Shown here one piece after another: positions 1 to 7,408 of a stretch of DNA of 11,160 nucleotides. Position numbers and translations under genes: made by a program. This DNA is from Pseudomonadota bacterium. GTDB lineage: Bacteria; Desulfobacterota; Desulfovibrionia; Desulfovibrionales; Desulfovibrionaceae. The stretch spans positions 1 through 11,160 of the forward strand of contig JAEXRD010000151.1 in the NCBI GenBank assembly GCA_023438245.1, given 5' to 3'. Numbering within the stretch: the first letter of the stretch is position 1; every line of letters starts with the position of its first letter. The notes beneath the pieces were generated by a model that had not been told where the DNA came from, did no database searches, and was given only the letters and a program-made list of their open reading frames with translations.

Positions 1-1
1 C

Positions 2-3000
2 CGCGACACCGCGCTGGTGCTGGAAATGCGCCGCCTGGCCGACCAGGACACGCCGGGGGCGCTGCTGCGCGCCGCGGCCCGCTGCGAGCCCGAGACCCTG
101 GGGCTGGTGCTGGCCGACATGCTGGCCGCCGGCCATTCTTCCGCCAGCCAGGCCGCCCCCCAGGCCGCCCGGCTGCTGCCGCTGCTGCCCCTGCGCGGGG
201 AGCAGACCTGCCGCGAGGCCCTTTTCGGGCAGGCCGAACAGGCCCGGCAGGCGCTCCTGGAGGCCCAGTTCATCGCGCTGACGCGGCGCGACCCGAATTT
301 CCTGCGCCGCTTCGTCAAGTCGCGCCCGGCCATGCCCCCGGCCCCCGTGCTGGAGGCCCTGAAGCACTGCCTCACCCTGCTGCCGGAGCCGCAGCTGCCG
401 GAGCCCCAGGCTCCCCAGCCGCTGCCGGAGCCCACGGGCGCGCCCTGGATGAACCATCCCCAGCCCAGGCAGGGCCTGGCCGAACTGCTGCGCGAACCCG
501 GCCAGCTCCGCGACCTGAACCTTTCCGGCCAGAGCGTTTCCGGCCCGCAGCTGCCGGAGGGCGCGCTGGACGGGCGCACGCTCAGCGGCGTGGACCTCTC
601 GCGCGGGCGGTTCGAGCGCCTGAGCATCGCCCGCGCCCGGCTCACCGGCTGTTCCTTCTCCGGCGCGCTCCTGGGCGACTGCGCCTTCCGGGGCGTGACC
701 TTCAGCGCCTGCGATTTTTCCGCGGCGCGGCTGTCGGGCTGCCTGTTCGAGAACTGCGCCTTCGAGGGCTGCGACATGCAGGGCCTGGCGCTGCACAAAT
801 GCGGCCTGAACGGCTGCTCCTTCTCGGAATGCTCGCTTCTGGGCGCCTGCTTCGAGGAAAGCCGCATCGCCCACACCTCGGCGCGGACCACGGCCTTCTC
901 CGGCCTGCGCATGCGCACCAGCGCCGTGCTGGGCGGAGAGTTCGCGCGCTGCGACTTCTCCGGCGGCCATTTCCTGCGCACCGCCTTCCGCAATCCCATG
1001 TTCGAGGCCTGCGCCTTCACCGCCTCGGCCCTGGTGGGCTGCGAGCTCACCGGGTCGCGCACGGCGCGCTGCGACATGCTGGGCCTGCGCATGCAGGGCG
1101 GCCACGCCGACGACCCCCACGCCCAGGCCGCCAGCCGGGAGGCCGAGCTCGCGGCCCTGCCGAGGCAGGCGCAGACCCTTGCGCCGGGCCTGCGCCAGGC
1201 CCTGTTCCAAGGCCAGTCCCAAGGAGGGGGGGCGGAATTCACCCAGGCCTGCGTGGAGGCCTTCCTGCGCGTGGAGGAGGTGCGCGAGACCCTGGCCGCC
1301 ATGCGCGCCCAGGACCGCCGCCGCCGCGCCCTGGCCCTGGAGCGCCTGGGCGAGCAGCAGGGCCAGTTCCTGCGCCTGCTCCCGCTCATCCTGGCCACGG
1401 ACGTATTTGACAAGGCCCTGGGCCTGGCGGGCGTGCCGCACTGCTGCGTGGCCGACCGCGCCCTGGAGCGCGGCCCCACCCCGGCGGACGTGGAGCTGCT
1501 GGCCAAGGTCTTTCCCAGGCACAGCCCCACGCACCGGCCCCCGGCGCAGCTGGGCATCAGCGCCGTGTACGCCATCGGCAGCCTGGGCACCCTGGCGCAG
1601 AAGGAATCCTCGGACATCGACTGCTGGGTGTGCTGCGCCCCGCCCGAGCGCGACGACGGCCAGGCCGCGCTGGACCGGGAGGCCCTGGCCGGGCTGATGG
1701 AGGGCCTGAAGCGCAAGCTGGCGGCCCTGGAGACCTGGGCCATGCAGCAGTACGGGCTGGAGGTCCACTTCTTCGCCATGACCATCGACGAGGTGCGCTC
1801 CAACGCCTTCGGCATGAGCGACAAGGAGAGCTCCGGCTCGGCCCAGGCGCTGCTGCTCAAGGAGGAGTTCTACCGCACGGCGCTGAAGCTCTGCGGCCGC
1901 GACCTGGCCTGGTGGGCGGCCCCGCCGGGCGCCGGCGACGGGGAGGTGCGCGCGCTGCTCTCCGAGCTGGCCGTGCTGGACCCGCGCCTGCACGCCGAGC
2001 TCATCGACCTGGGCCAGCCCGCGCCCATTCCGCCGGGCGAATATTTCGGGGCCTGCCTGTGGCAGATGGTCAAGGCCCTGCACAGCCCCTACAAGTCCGT
2101 GATGAAGCTGGGGCTTCTGGAAAAGTACGCGGGCCAGGGCAAGGGCATGCGGCTTCTGTGCGAGCGCATCAAGGAGGCGGCCCTGCGCGGGCGCTCCCGC
2201 CTGGAGGACCTGGACCCCTACCTGGCGCTGTTCTCCAGCATCAGCCAGCACTACGAGAGGCTGGGCGACTCCATGGGCCTGGGGCTCATCGCCGAGTGCC
2301 TGCTGCTCAAGGCCGAGGTGGCCCAAAGCGACCTGCCCCCGCAGCTGGTGCGCCACTGCGCCTCGGGCTGCGGCGAAGCGGGCGGGTTCGCCAGTTCCAT
2401 GCGCCTGGGCGGCATGGTGGGCCGGTTCATGATCGAGGCCTACCGGCGCATCCAGGAGGGGCTCAAGACCGGCGCCCCGGAAAGCCGCGCCAGCATCACC
2501 CCCCAGGACCTGACCCGGCTGGGGCGGCGCATCGCCGTGAACTTCGCGCCCAGCGAGCACAAGGTCGGGCTGGTGCCCTTCCTGTCCGAGGGGCTGGCCT
2601 TCACCGAGCTGTTCTTCTACGCCGAGAAGGCCCCGGGCAAGCGCACCATCTGGGCGGTGAAGGGCAAGGAAAAGAACACCGGCAAGGCCGCCGTGGAGTC
2701 GCTGGCGCCCATCCGGCGCGATACCGACGTGGCCCGGCTGGTGGCCTGGCTCATGATCAACGGCATCTACGACCCGTCGCTGGCGGTGCAGGCCGAGAAG
2801 AGCTTCGCGCCCATCGCGGTGATGGACCTGCAGGCCCTGCTGGCGGACATGGCCGCCTTCTTCCCCCGGCGGGAGACGCTCGACCCGGACATGGACAACT
2901 ACCTGGAGGCCGAGTGCGTGACCAAGGCCTACTTCATCCTGAACCTGCCCATCGCCCCGGACAAGAACAAGATCCTGCACTGCGCCGTGCTCTACGCCAC

Positions 3001-3169
3001 CAGCTGGGGCGAGCTGTGCTGCCAGAGCTTCGAGAACCCGCCGCCCACGCTCCAGAAGTCGCCGCTGGGCTTCCTGCGCGAAAACCTGGCCAAGCCCGTG
3101 GCCGGTGATGTGGAGTGCCGGGTGTTCGCGCCGAAGAAATCGGCCTGCCCCCGGATCAAGATACTCTAG
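2..3169 (+). CDS. Class I adenylate cyclase with N-terminal pentapeptide repeats (5' end cut by window)
   Basis: Makes cAMP from ATP; expected cytoplasmic. The frame is open to the left edge and neither GTG 17 nor ATG 26 has a Shine-Dalgarno, so the gene probably starts upstream. Residues below count from GTG 17. Residues 1-120 are helical and unrecognised; 122-143 are a Pro/Glu linker (LPEPQ repeats); about 167-360 are pentapeptide repeats rich in Cys-x-Phe (CSFSG, CAFRG, CDFSA, CLFEN, CAFEG). From about 410 it follows E. coli CyaA: GS at 521-522, SSDIDCW with presumed metal-binding D533 and D535, LEVHFF with E582, then the conserved EEFYRTA, EYFGACLWQ and SPYKSVMK blocks. Later CyaA-like blocks (ITPQDL, LVAWLMINGIYD, YATSWGEL) are present, but the protein ends about where E. 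coli CyaA enters its last 200 or so residues, so most of that regulatory C-terminus is absent. Family call is firm; the role of the repeats is unknown. Confidence 0.9.
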   Translation, partial: RDTALVLEMRRLADQDTPGALLRAAARCEPETLGLVLADMLAAGHSSASQAAPQAARLLPLLPLRGEQTCREALFGQAEQARQALLEAQFIALTRRDPNFLRRFVKSRPAMPPAPVLEALKHCLTLLPEPQLPEPQAPQPLPEPTGAPWMNHPQPRQGLAELLREPGQLRDLNLSGQSVSGPQLPEGALDGRTLSGVDLSRGRFERLSIARARLTGCSFSGALLGDCAFRGVTFSACDFSAARLSGCLFENCAFEGCDMQGLALHKCGLNGCSFSECSLLGACFEESRIAHTSARTTAFSGLRMRTSAVLGGEFARCDFSGGHFLRTAFRNPMFEACAFTASALVGCELTGSRTARCDMLGLRMQGGHADDPHAQAASREAELAALPRQAQTLAPGLRQALFQGQSQGGGAEFTQACVEAFLRVEEVRETLAAMRAQDRRRRALALERLGEQQGQFLRLLPLILATDVFDKALGLAGVPHCCVADRALERGPTPADVELLAKVFPRHSPTHRPPAQLGISAVYAIGSLGTLAQKESSDIDCWVCCAPPERDDGQAALDREALAGLMEGLKRKLAALETWAMQQYGLEVHFFAMTIDEVRSNAFGMSDKESSGSAQALLLKEEFYRTALKLCGRDLAWWAAPPGAGDGEVRALLSELAVLDPRLHAELIDLGQPAPIPPGEYFGACLWQMVKALHSPYKSVMKLGLLEKYAGQGKGMRLLCERIKEAALRGRSRLEDLDPYLALFSSISQHYERLGDSMGLGLIAECLLLKAEVAQSDLPPQLVRHCASGCGEAGGFASSMRLGGMVGRFMIEAYRRIQEGLKTGAPESRASITPQDLTRLGRRIAVNFAPSEHKVGLVPFLSEGLAFTELFFYAEKAPGKRTIWAVKGKEKNTGKAAVESLAPIRRDTDVARLVAWLMINGIYDPSLAVQAEKSFAPIAVMDLQALLADMAAFFPRRETLDPDMDNYLEAECVTKAYFILNLPIAPDKNKILHCAVLYATSWGELCCQSFENPPPTLQKSPLGFLRENLAKPVAGDVECRVFAPKKSACPRIKIL
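380..432 (+). repeat. Three direct copies of CTGCCGGAGCC encoding an LPEP linker
   Basis: The 11-base unit CTGCCGGAGCC occurs at 380-390, 395-405 and 422-432, at 15- and 27-base offsets (whole codons). It encodes the repeated LPEP of the Pro/Glu linker between the N-terminal helical part and the pentapeptide repeats of the adenylate cyclase. Such an array can change copy number by slippage without breaking the frame. Confidence 0.75.
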
Positions 3170-4080
3170 CGGAAGCGCGGAGCGGGCAAGGGCCCCTTGC
3201 CCCCACCCTTGCCGATGAGGCTCGTGGCCATCCAGTCCAGCACCAGCGCGGGCATCACCGTGGGCTGCTCCAGGGCCTCCTGGGCCGCGGCCAGCATCAG
3301 GTCAAGCTTCCTCAGCCCCGCCGCGCCCATGCGCGCCATGCGCCGGGCCTCCTCGGTGGGGGCCTTGGCGCCGTCCAGCAGCGCGCTGGCCAGCTCCCGC
3401 TGGCAATGGGCCAGCACGCGCAGCGCCAGGCCGCGGTCCGCCGCGCCCTTGCCCGCGCCCGTGCGCTCGAACCAGCCCTGGCCGGTGTCCCAGAAGTTCA
3501 GCAGCGCCCGGGTCCAGTCCAGGGCGTCGGGCTCGGGCTGGCCGGGCCGGGGCCAGGGCAGCGTGACCACGAAGGAGCGCGACACCAGCGTCTGGAGCAG
3601 GCGCTCCCGCTGGGGGGCCAGCAGCACGAACACGTTGCCGGGCCTGGGCTCCTCCAGGGTCTTGAGCAGAAGGTTGGCCACGTAGTGGTTCAGGTCCTGG
3701 GCCTCCACGAAGATGGACACCCGGTGGCCCGAGCCCGTGGGCGGCTGGCCCCACACCGGCAGCAGGCGGCGCATGGCGTCGGTTCCGCTCAGGCCGTCGG
3801 CCTTGGCGTCGTCGAAGAAGGCCTTGTCCACCACGATGAGGTCGCGCAGGACGCGCCCGTCGATCTGCCTGCACACGGGGCAGGAGCCGCAGCCGCCCTG
3901 GGCGCAGTTGAGCGCCTTGGCCCAGGCCAGGGCCGCGGCCAGGCGGTCGCCCGCGCGCCCGCCCTCCAGGGCCAGGGTCTGGGGCGGATTCTTGGCCAAA
4001 TGGCGCAGGCGCGCCAGGACCTGGCCCTCCACTTCGGGAAGGGCCAGGCCCGGTTCGGTGCTGCTGTTCGGGGCGTCCAT
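3166..4080 (-). CDS. holB: DNA polymerase III delta-prime subunit (HolB-like clamp-loader protein)
   Basis: A 304-residue protein, slightly shorter than E. coli HolB (334). Delta-prime is the non-hydrolysing AAA+ subunit of the clamp loader. Visible marks: a zinc-ribbon Cys set C59-x4-C64-x2-C67-x2-C70; VEAQDLNHYVANLLLKTLEEP (about 125-145), the AAA+ block typical of delta-prime and tau/gamma; and LVSRSF (about 166-170) where the family has an SRC box, so the Cys is Ser here. The P-loop region (EGGRAGDRLA, about 39-48) lacks the Walker Lys, consistent with a subunit that does not hydrolyse ATP. ATG 4080 is chosen because GGGAGG lies 5 bases upstream; the same frame stays open far upstream inside purA but has no support there. 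It follows purA by 14 bases, so cotranscription is likely. Its TAG shares CTAG with the convergent cyclase stop. Confidence 0.85.
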   Translation of the reverse strand: MDAPNSSTEPGLALPEVEGQVLARLRHLAKNPPQTLALEGGRAGDRLAAALAWAKALNCAQGGCGSCPVCRQIDGRVLRDLIVVDKAFFDDAKADGLSGTDAMRRLLPVWGQPPTGSGHRVSIFVEAQDLNHYVANLLLKTLEEPRPGNVFVLLAPQRERLLQTLVSRSFVVTLPWPRPGQPEPDALDWTRALLNFWDTGQGWFERTGAGKGAADRGLALRVLAHCQRELASALLDGAKAPTEEARRMARMGAAGLRKLDLMLAAAQEALEQPTVMPALVLDWMATSLIGKGGGKGPLPAPRFR

Positions 4081-4085
4081 GAACG

Positions 4086-4091
4086 CCTCCC
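4086..4091 (-). promoter_or_regulatory. Ribosome binding site of holB
   Basis: GGGAGG on the minus strand, 5 bases before the ATG at 4080. It fixes the start of the delta-prime gene within the short purA-holB gap. Confidence 0.65.
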
Positions 4092-4094
4092 GGC

Positions 4095-5375
<1,281 letters not shown>

Positions 5376-5381
5376 TTGAGG

Positions 5382-5387
5382 CTCCTT
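5382..5387 (-). promoter_or_regulatory. Ribosome binding site of purA
   Basis: AAGGAG on the minus strand, six bases upstream of the ATG at 5375; near-perfect complement to the 16S anti-Shine-Dalgarno. Confidence 0.75.
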
Positions 5388-5395
5388 GTGGCCAC

Positions 5396-5424
5396 TTGCC
5401 CCGCCCTCAAAGACGACTTATTAG
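5396..5424 (+). promoter_or_regulatory. Candidate sigma-70 promoter of the lytic transglycosylase
   Basis: TTGCCC at 5396-5401, a 17-base spacer, and TATTAG at 5419-5424, each 4 of 6 to consensus, lie 39 bases before the ATG. The region is also the only space for a purA promoter in the other direction. On the minus strand a TAATAA lies over the same bases with a poor -35 partner (TTACGC at 18 bases), so the two promoters would overlap. Prediction by eye only. Confidence 0.35.
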
Positions 5425-5462
5425 CGGCAAGCGGCAGAATTGCGTAAAAGAGGAATCGGAAC

Positions 5463-6848
5463 ATGTCAACAACCGGCCAGGCCAAGAACGCCAGAACCTG
5501 CTTCGCCTCCCGGCGGGAGAAGATCGCGCTCGCGCTCCTCTGCACCGCCCTGGCGGGCATGGTGGCGCTGAACGTGCGCCTGCGCCCGGTGCCCAGCCCG
5601 CTCATCGTGGCCGCGCCCAGGCAGCTGCGCGTCACCTCGGGCCTGGGGCCGGAGATGGAGATCATCCGCCGCTTCGCCGCCGAACAGGGCGTGGAGGTGC
5701 AGATGCTCTACACCGACACCCCGGACGAGGCCCTGGAGAAGCTGGAGCGCGGCCGCGCGCACGTGGCCGTGGCCATGGGCGTGGCCCCGCTGGACGATCC
5801 CCCGCCGGGCCAGGAGCTCATCCCCACGGACAAGCGCGCCGCCAAGAAAATCGTGTACGGCCCGCAGTACGACGAGCAGCCCGTGTACGCCGTGGACTGG
5901 GAGAACTCCTTCAACGCCACGGCCCCCGGCCCGCTGCACCCGGCCCTGGACGAGCTGGTGCGCGTGGCCCACTCCTTTTCCCAGGAGCCCCGGCAGGCCC
6001 CGGCCCTGCCGCTGGACGCCCTGCTGCTGCTCATTCCCTTCACCCCCGAGGTGCGCGACAGCGCCCCCACCGGCCAGCAGGCCTCCTACCGCTTCGCCTG
6101 GCGCAAGGACATCCCCAGCCTGGATGCGGCCATGCGCGCGTTCTGGAAGCGCATCGCCGAGGACGGCAGCCTGGAGGACATCCTGGCCGACACCCTGGAC
6201 CACCTGCCCGACGACCCCGACCCCGTGGAGATGGACCTGCTGCGCCAGACGCTGGAGAAGAACGCCCCGCCCCTGGCCGGGGCCATCCGCAAGGCCGCTG
6301 CCAGGAACAAGGTGGACCCCTTCCTGCTCATGGCCATCATCCACCAGGAATCGCACTTCAACCCCGCGGCGGTGAGCGCCACCGGCGTGCGCGGGCTGAT
6401 GCAGATGACCTCCACCACCCTGGAGCACCTGGGTGTGAAGAATCCCGACGACCAAGCCGAGGTGGTGGTCGCCGGGGCGCGCTACCTGGCGGACCTGCGC
6501 CAGGGCTACGCGGACATGGGCTACGGGCCGGAGGACGCCCAGATGCTGGGCCTGGCCGCCTTCAACGTGGGCCAGGGCCATGTTTCCGACGCCATCGAGC
6601 TGGTGCGCGAGGAGGGCGGGCCGCCGCCGGGCTGGCGCGACGTGCGCCAGGCGCTGCCGCTCTTGACCCGGCCGGAGATCGCCGCGGCGACCAGGTACGG
6701 CCTGTGCCGGGGCTACGAGGCCGTGGATTTCGTGGACAAGGTGCGCTACTTCGCCTTCGCCATCAAGGGGCTAGTCCTTGGCCCCGGAGCCCCCGGGCCG
6801 CAGAACGAGAAGCTTGCCGGCCTTGGGCTTGCCCTGACGCGGCCCTGA
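5463..6848 (+). CDS. Membrane-anchored lytic murein transglycosylase, MltF type
   Basis: A 461-residue protein expected to cleave the beta-1,4 MurNAc-GlcNAc bond of peptidoglycan, forming 1,6-anhydroMurNAc. After a basic N-terminus there is one hydrophobic segment at about 21-38 with no lipobox, so it reads as an inner-membrane anchor with the rest in the periplasm. About 48-255 looks like a worn solute-binding (SBP_bac_3) domain, as in E. coli MltF. The SLT domain starts near 270: AIIHQESHFNP with catalytic Glu 296, GVRGLMQMT, and AAFNVGQGHVSDA, the usual E-S, GLMQ and A-x-N-x-G motifs. AGAGGA eight bases upstream supports ATG 5463. The last 26 or so codons overlap the convergent small gene by 78 bases and are low-complexity Gly/Pro/Leu; the true C-terminus may be earlier (see findings). 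The exact Mlt subfamily is less sure than the enzyme class. Confidence 0.85.
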   Translation: MSTTGQAKNARTCFASRREKIALALLCTALAGMVALNVRLRPVPSPLIVAAPRQLRVTSGLGPEMEIIRRFAAEQGVEVQMLYTDTPDEALEKLERGRAHVAVAMGVAPLDDPPPGQELIPTDKRAAKKIVYGPQYDEQPVYAVDWENSFNATAPGPLHPALDELVRVAHSFSQEPRQAPALPLDALLLLIPFTPEVRDSAPTGQQASYRFAWRKDIPSLDAAMRAFWKRIAEDGSLEDILADTLDHLPDDPDPVEMDLLRQTLEKNAPPLAGAIRKAAARNKVDPFLLMAIIHQESHFNPAAVSATGVRGLMQMTSTTLEHLGVKNPDDQAEVVVAGARYLADLRQGYADMGYGPEDAQMLGLAAFNVGQGHVSDAIELVREEGGPPPGWRDVRQALPLLTRPEIAAATRYGLCRGYEAVDFVDKVRYFAFAIKGLVLGPGAPGPQNEKLAGLGLALTRP

Positions 6849-7199
6849 GGCGTGGGGGGCCCGTCCGGCGCGCTGGCCGCCCTTGGCCGGGGCCTGCTGC
6901 GGCTTGGCCGCGGCGTCGCCCTGGCCGGGCGCGGTGAGCCCCATGAGGTCCATGCCCGGGGCCGGGCCCGCGCCGGGCTGGCGCGAGGCGTGCAGGTTGT
7001 AGTTGAACAGCTGGTTCTTCATGCGCACGGCCTGGATGACCCCGAAGACCAGGGCGGACTCCTCCCAGCGGCGCGTGGGCTCGAACTGGCGCACCTCCTC
7101 GGCGTACTTCTCCCAAAGGTCCATGAGCGAGGCCTCGTCGTAGGCGACGATCTGGCCGGCCAGCTTGAGCAGGGCCTTTTCCATGTACGATTCGGGCAT
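6771..7199 (-). CDS. Conserved-looking small protein of unknown function, basic disordered tail
   Basis: I do not recognise a named family. The 142-residue product has two parts. Residues 1-75 are predicted helical, with many Glu and aromatic residues (MEKALLKLAGQIVAYDEASL, then DLWEKYAEEV and FEPTRRWEESALVFGVIQAV), and resemble a compact globular helical domain. Residues 76-142 are Gly, Ala, Pro, Gln, Lys and Arg rich and almost certainly disordered, with net positive charge. No signal peptide, membrane segment or Cys is seen. ATG 7199 is chosen over an in-frame upstream ATG at 7268 because AAGGAG lies six bases before it and the upstream extension contains promoter-like sequence. It is convergent with the lytic transglycosylase and overlaps it by 78 bases; it is divergent from the AICAR transformylase. 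An RNA- or protein-binding role for the tail is only a guess. Confidence 0.75.
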   Translation of the reverse strand: MPESYMEKALLKLAGQIVAYDEASLMDLWEKYAEEVRQFEPTRRWEESALVFGVIQAVRMKNQLFNYNLHASRQPGAGPAPGMDLMGLTAPGQGDAAAKPQQAPAKGGQRAGRAPHASGPRQGKPKAGKLLVLRPGGSGAKD

Positions 7200-7205
7200 C
7201 GGAAG

Positions 7206-7211
7206 CTCCTT
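7206..7211 (-). promoter_or_regulatory. Ribosome binding site of the small unknown gene
   Basis: AAGGAG on the minus strand with a six-base spacer to ATG 7199. It decides this start against a longer reading from 7268. Confidence 0.7.
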
Positions 7212-7232
7212 GGGTGCGGTCTGTGGAAAGGG

Positions 7233-7261
7233 CTGATACCAGACTTGGCCCCGCGCGCCAA
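7233..7261 (-). promoter_or_regulatory. Candidate promoter of the small unknown gene
   Basis: Read on the minus strand: TTGGCG (7261-7256), a 17-base spacer, TATCAG (7238-7233); each box is 4 of 6 to the sigma-70 consensus. Transcription would start near 7226, leaving a leader of about 27 bases that holds the AAGGAG. The inverted repeat at 7244-7269 overlaps the -35 box. Confidence 0.4.
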
Positions 7262-7269
7262 GGGCCAAG
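7244..7269. repeat. Inverted repeat over the -35 region (operator-like)
   Basis: CTTGGCC at 7244-7250 is the reverse complement of GGCCAAG at 7263-7269 (7 bp arms, 12-base gap). A second GCCAAG at 7257-7262 also pairs with CTTGGC at 7244-7249. The half-site therefore occurs once in one orientation and twice, in tandem, in the other. It lies on the candidate -35 of the small minus-strand gene and in the shared upstream region of the AICAR transformylase. It could be an operator or chance in GC-rich DNA. Confidence 0.4.
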
Positions 7270-7289
7270 CGCCCCTCCCGCCCCCCGCG

Positions 7290-7338
7290 GGCCCCGCCGG
7301 GCGGGGCCGGAACTGGGCGATTGCCCGCCGGGGCGGGC
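7290..7338. repeat. Two adjacent GC-rich hairpins upstream of the AICAR transformylase
   Basis: Stem 1 is GGCCCCGC (7290-7297) with GCGGGGCC (7301-7308), loop CGG. Stem 2 is GCCCGCC (7323-7329) with GGCGGGC (7332-7338). GGGC at 7315-7318 can instead pair with GCCC at 7323-7326, which would exclude stem 2. No T-run follows, so it does not look like an intrinsic terminator for either strand. It lies in the gap between divergent genes, where nothing else was recognised apart from the promoter and inverted repeat listed. Confidence 0.5.
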
Positions 7339-7394
7339 TATGGTACCAGAGGAGTTCGCCGCAGGCCACGGGCCGGGCGCACACCACACCATCC

Positions 7395-7400
7395 AAGGGG
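7395..7400 (+). promoter_or_regulatory. Ribosome binding site of the AICAR transformylase
   Basis: AAGGGG eight bases before ATG 7409. It supports this start over an open GTG at 7214, whose extra 65 codons cover the hairpins and the divergent promoter. Confidence 0.6.
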
Positions 7401-7408
7401 ACCAGGCC

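Noticed and set aside
7200..7268. Longer start (ATG 7268) for the small minus-strand gene
   Set aside because: AAGGAG sits six bases before ATG 7199, and the extra 23 codons overlap a plausible promoter.
7315..7328. Sigma-54 type GG-N10-GC spacing upstream of the AICAR transformylase
   Set aside because: The TTGC preceding the -12 GC is missing and G/C-rich DNA yields this spacing by chance.
7290..7338. Intrinsic terminator or purine riboswitch
   Set aside because: Stems lack a T-run on either strand, and none of the conserved purine-riboswitch core was seen.
7214..7408. GTG 7214 as start of the AICAR transformylase
   Set aside because: The extension is Pro/Gly/Arg-rich and covers hairpins and the divergent promoter; ATG 7409 has AAGGGG at proper spacing.
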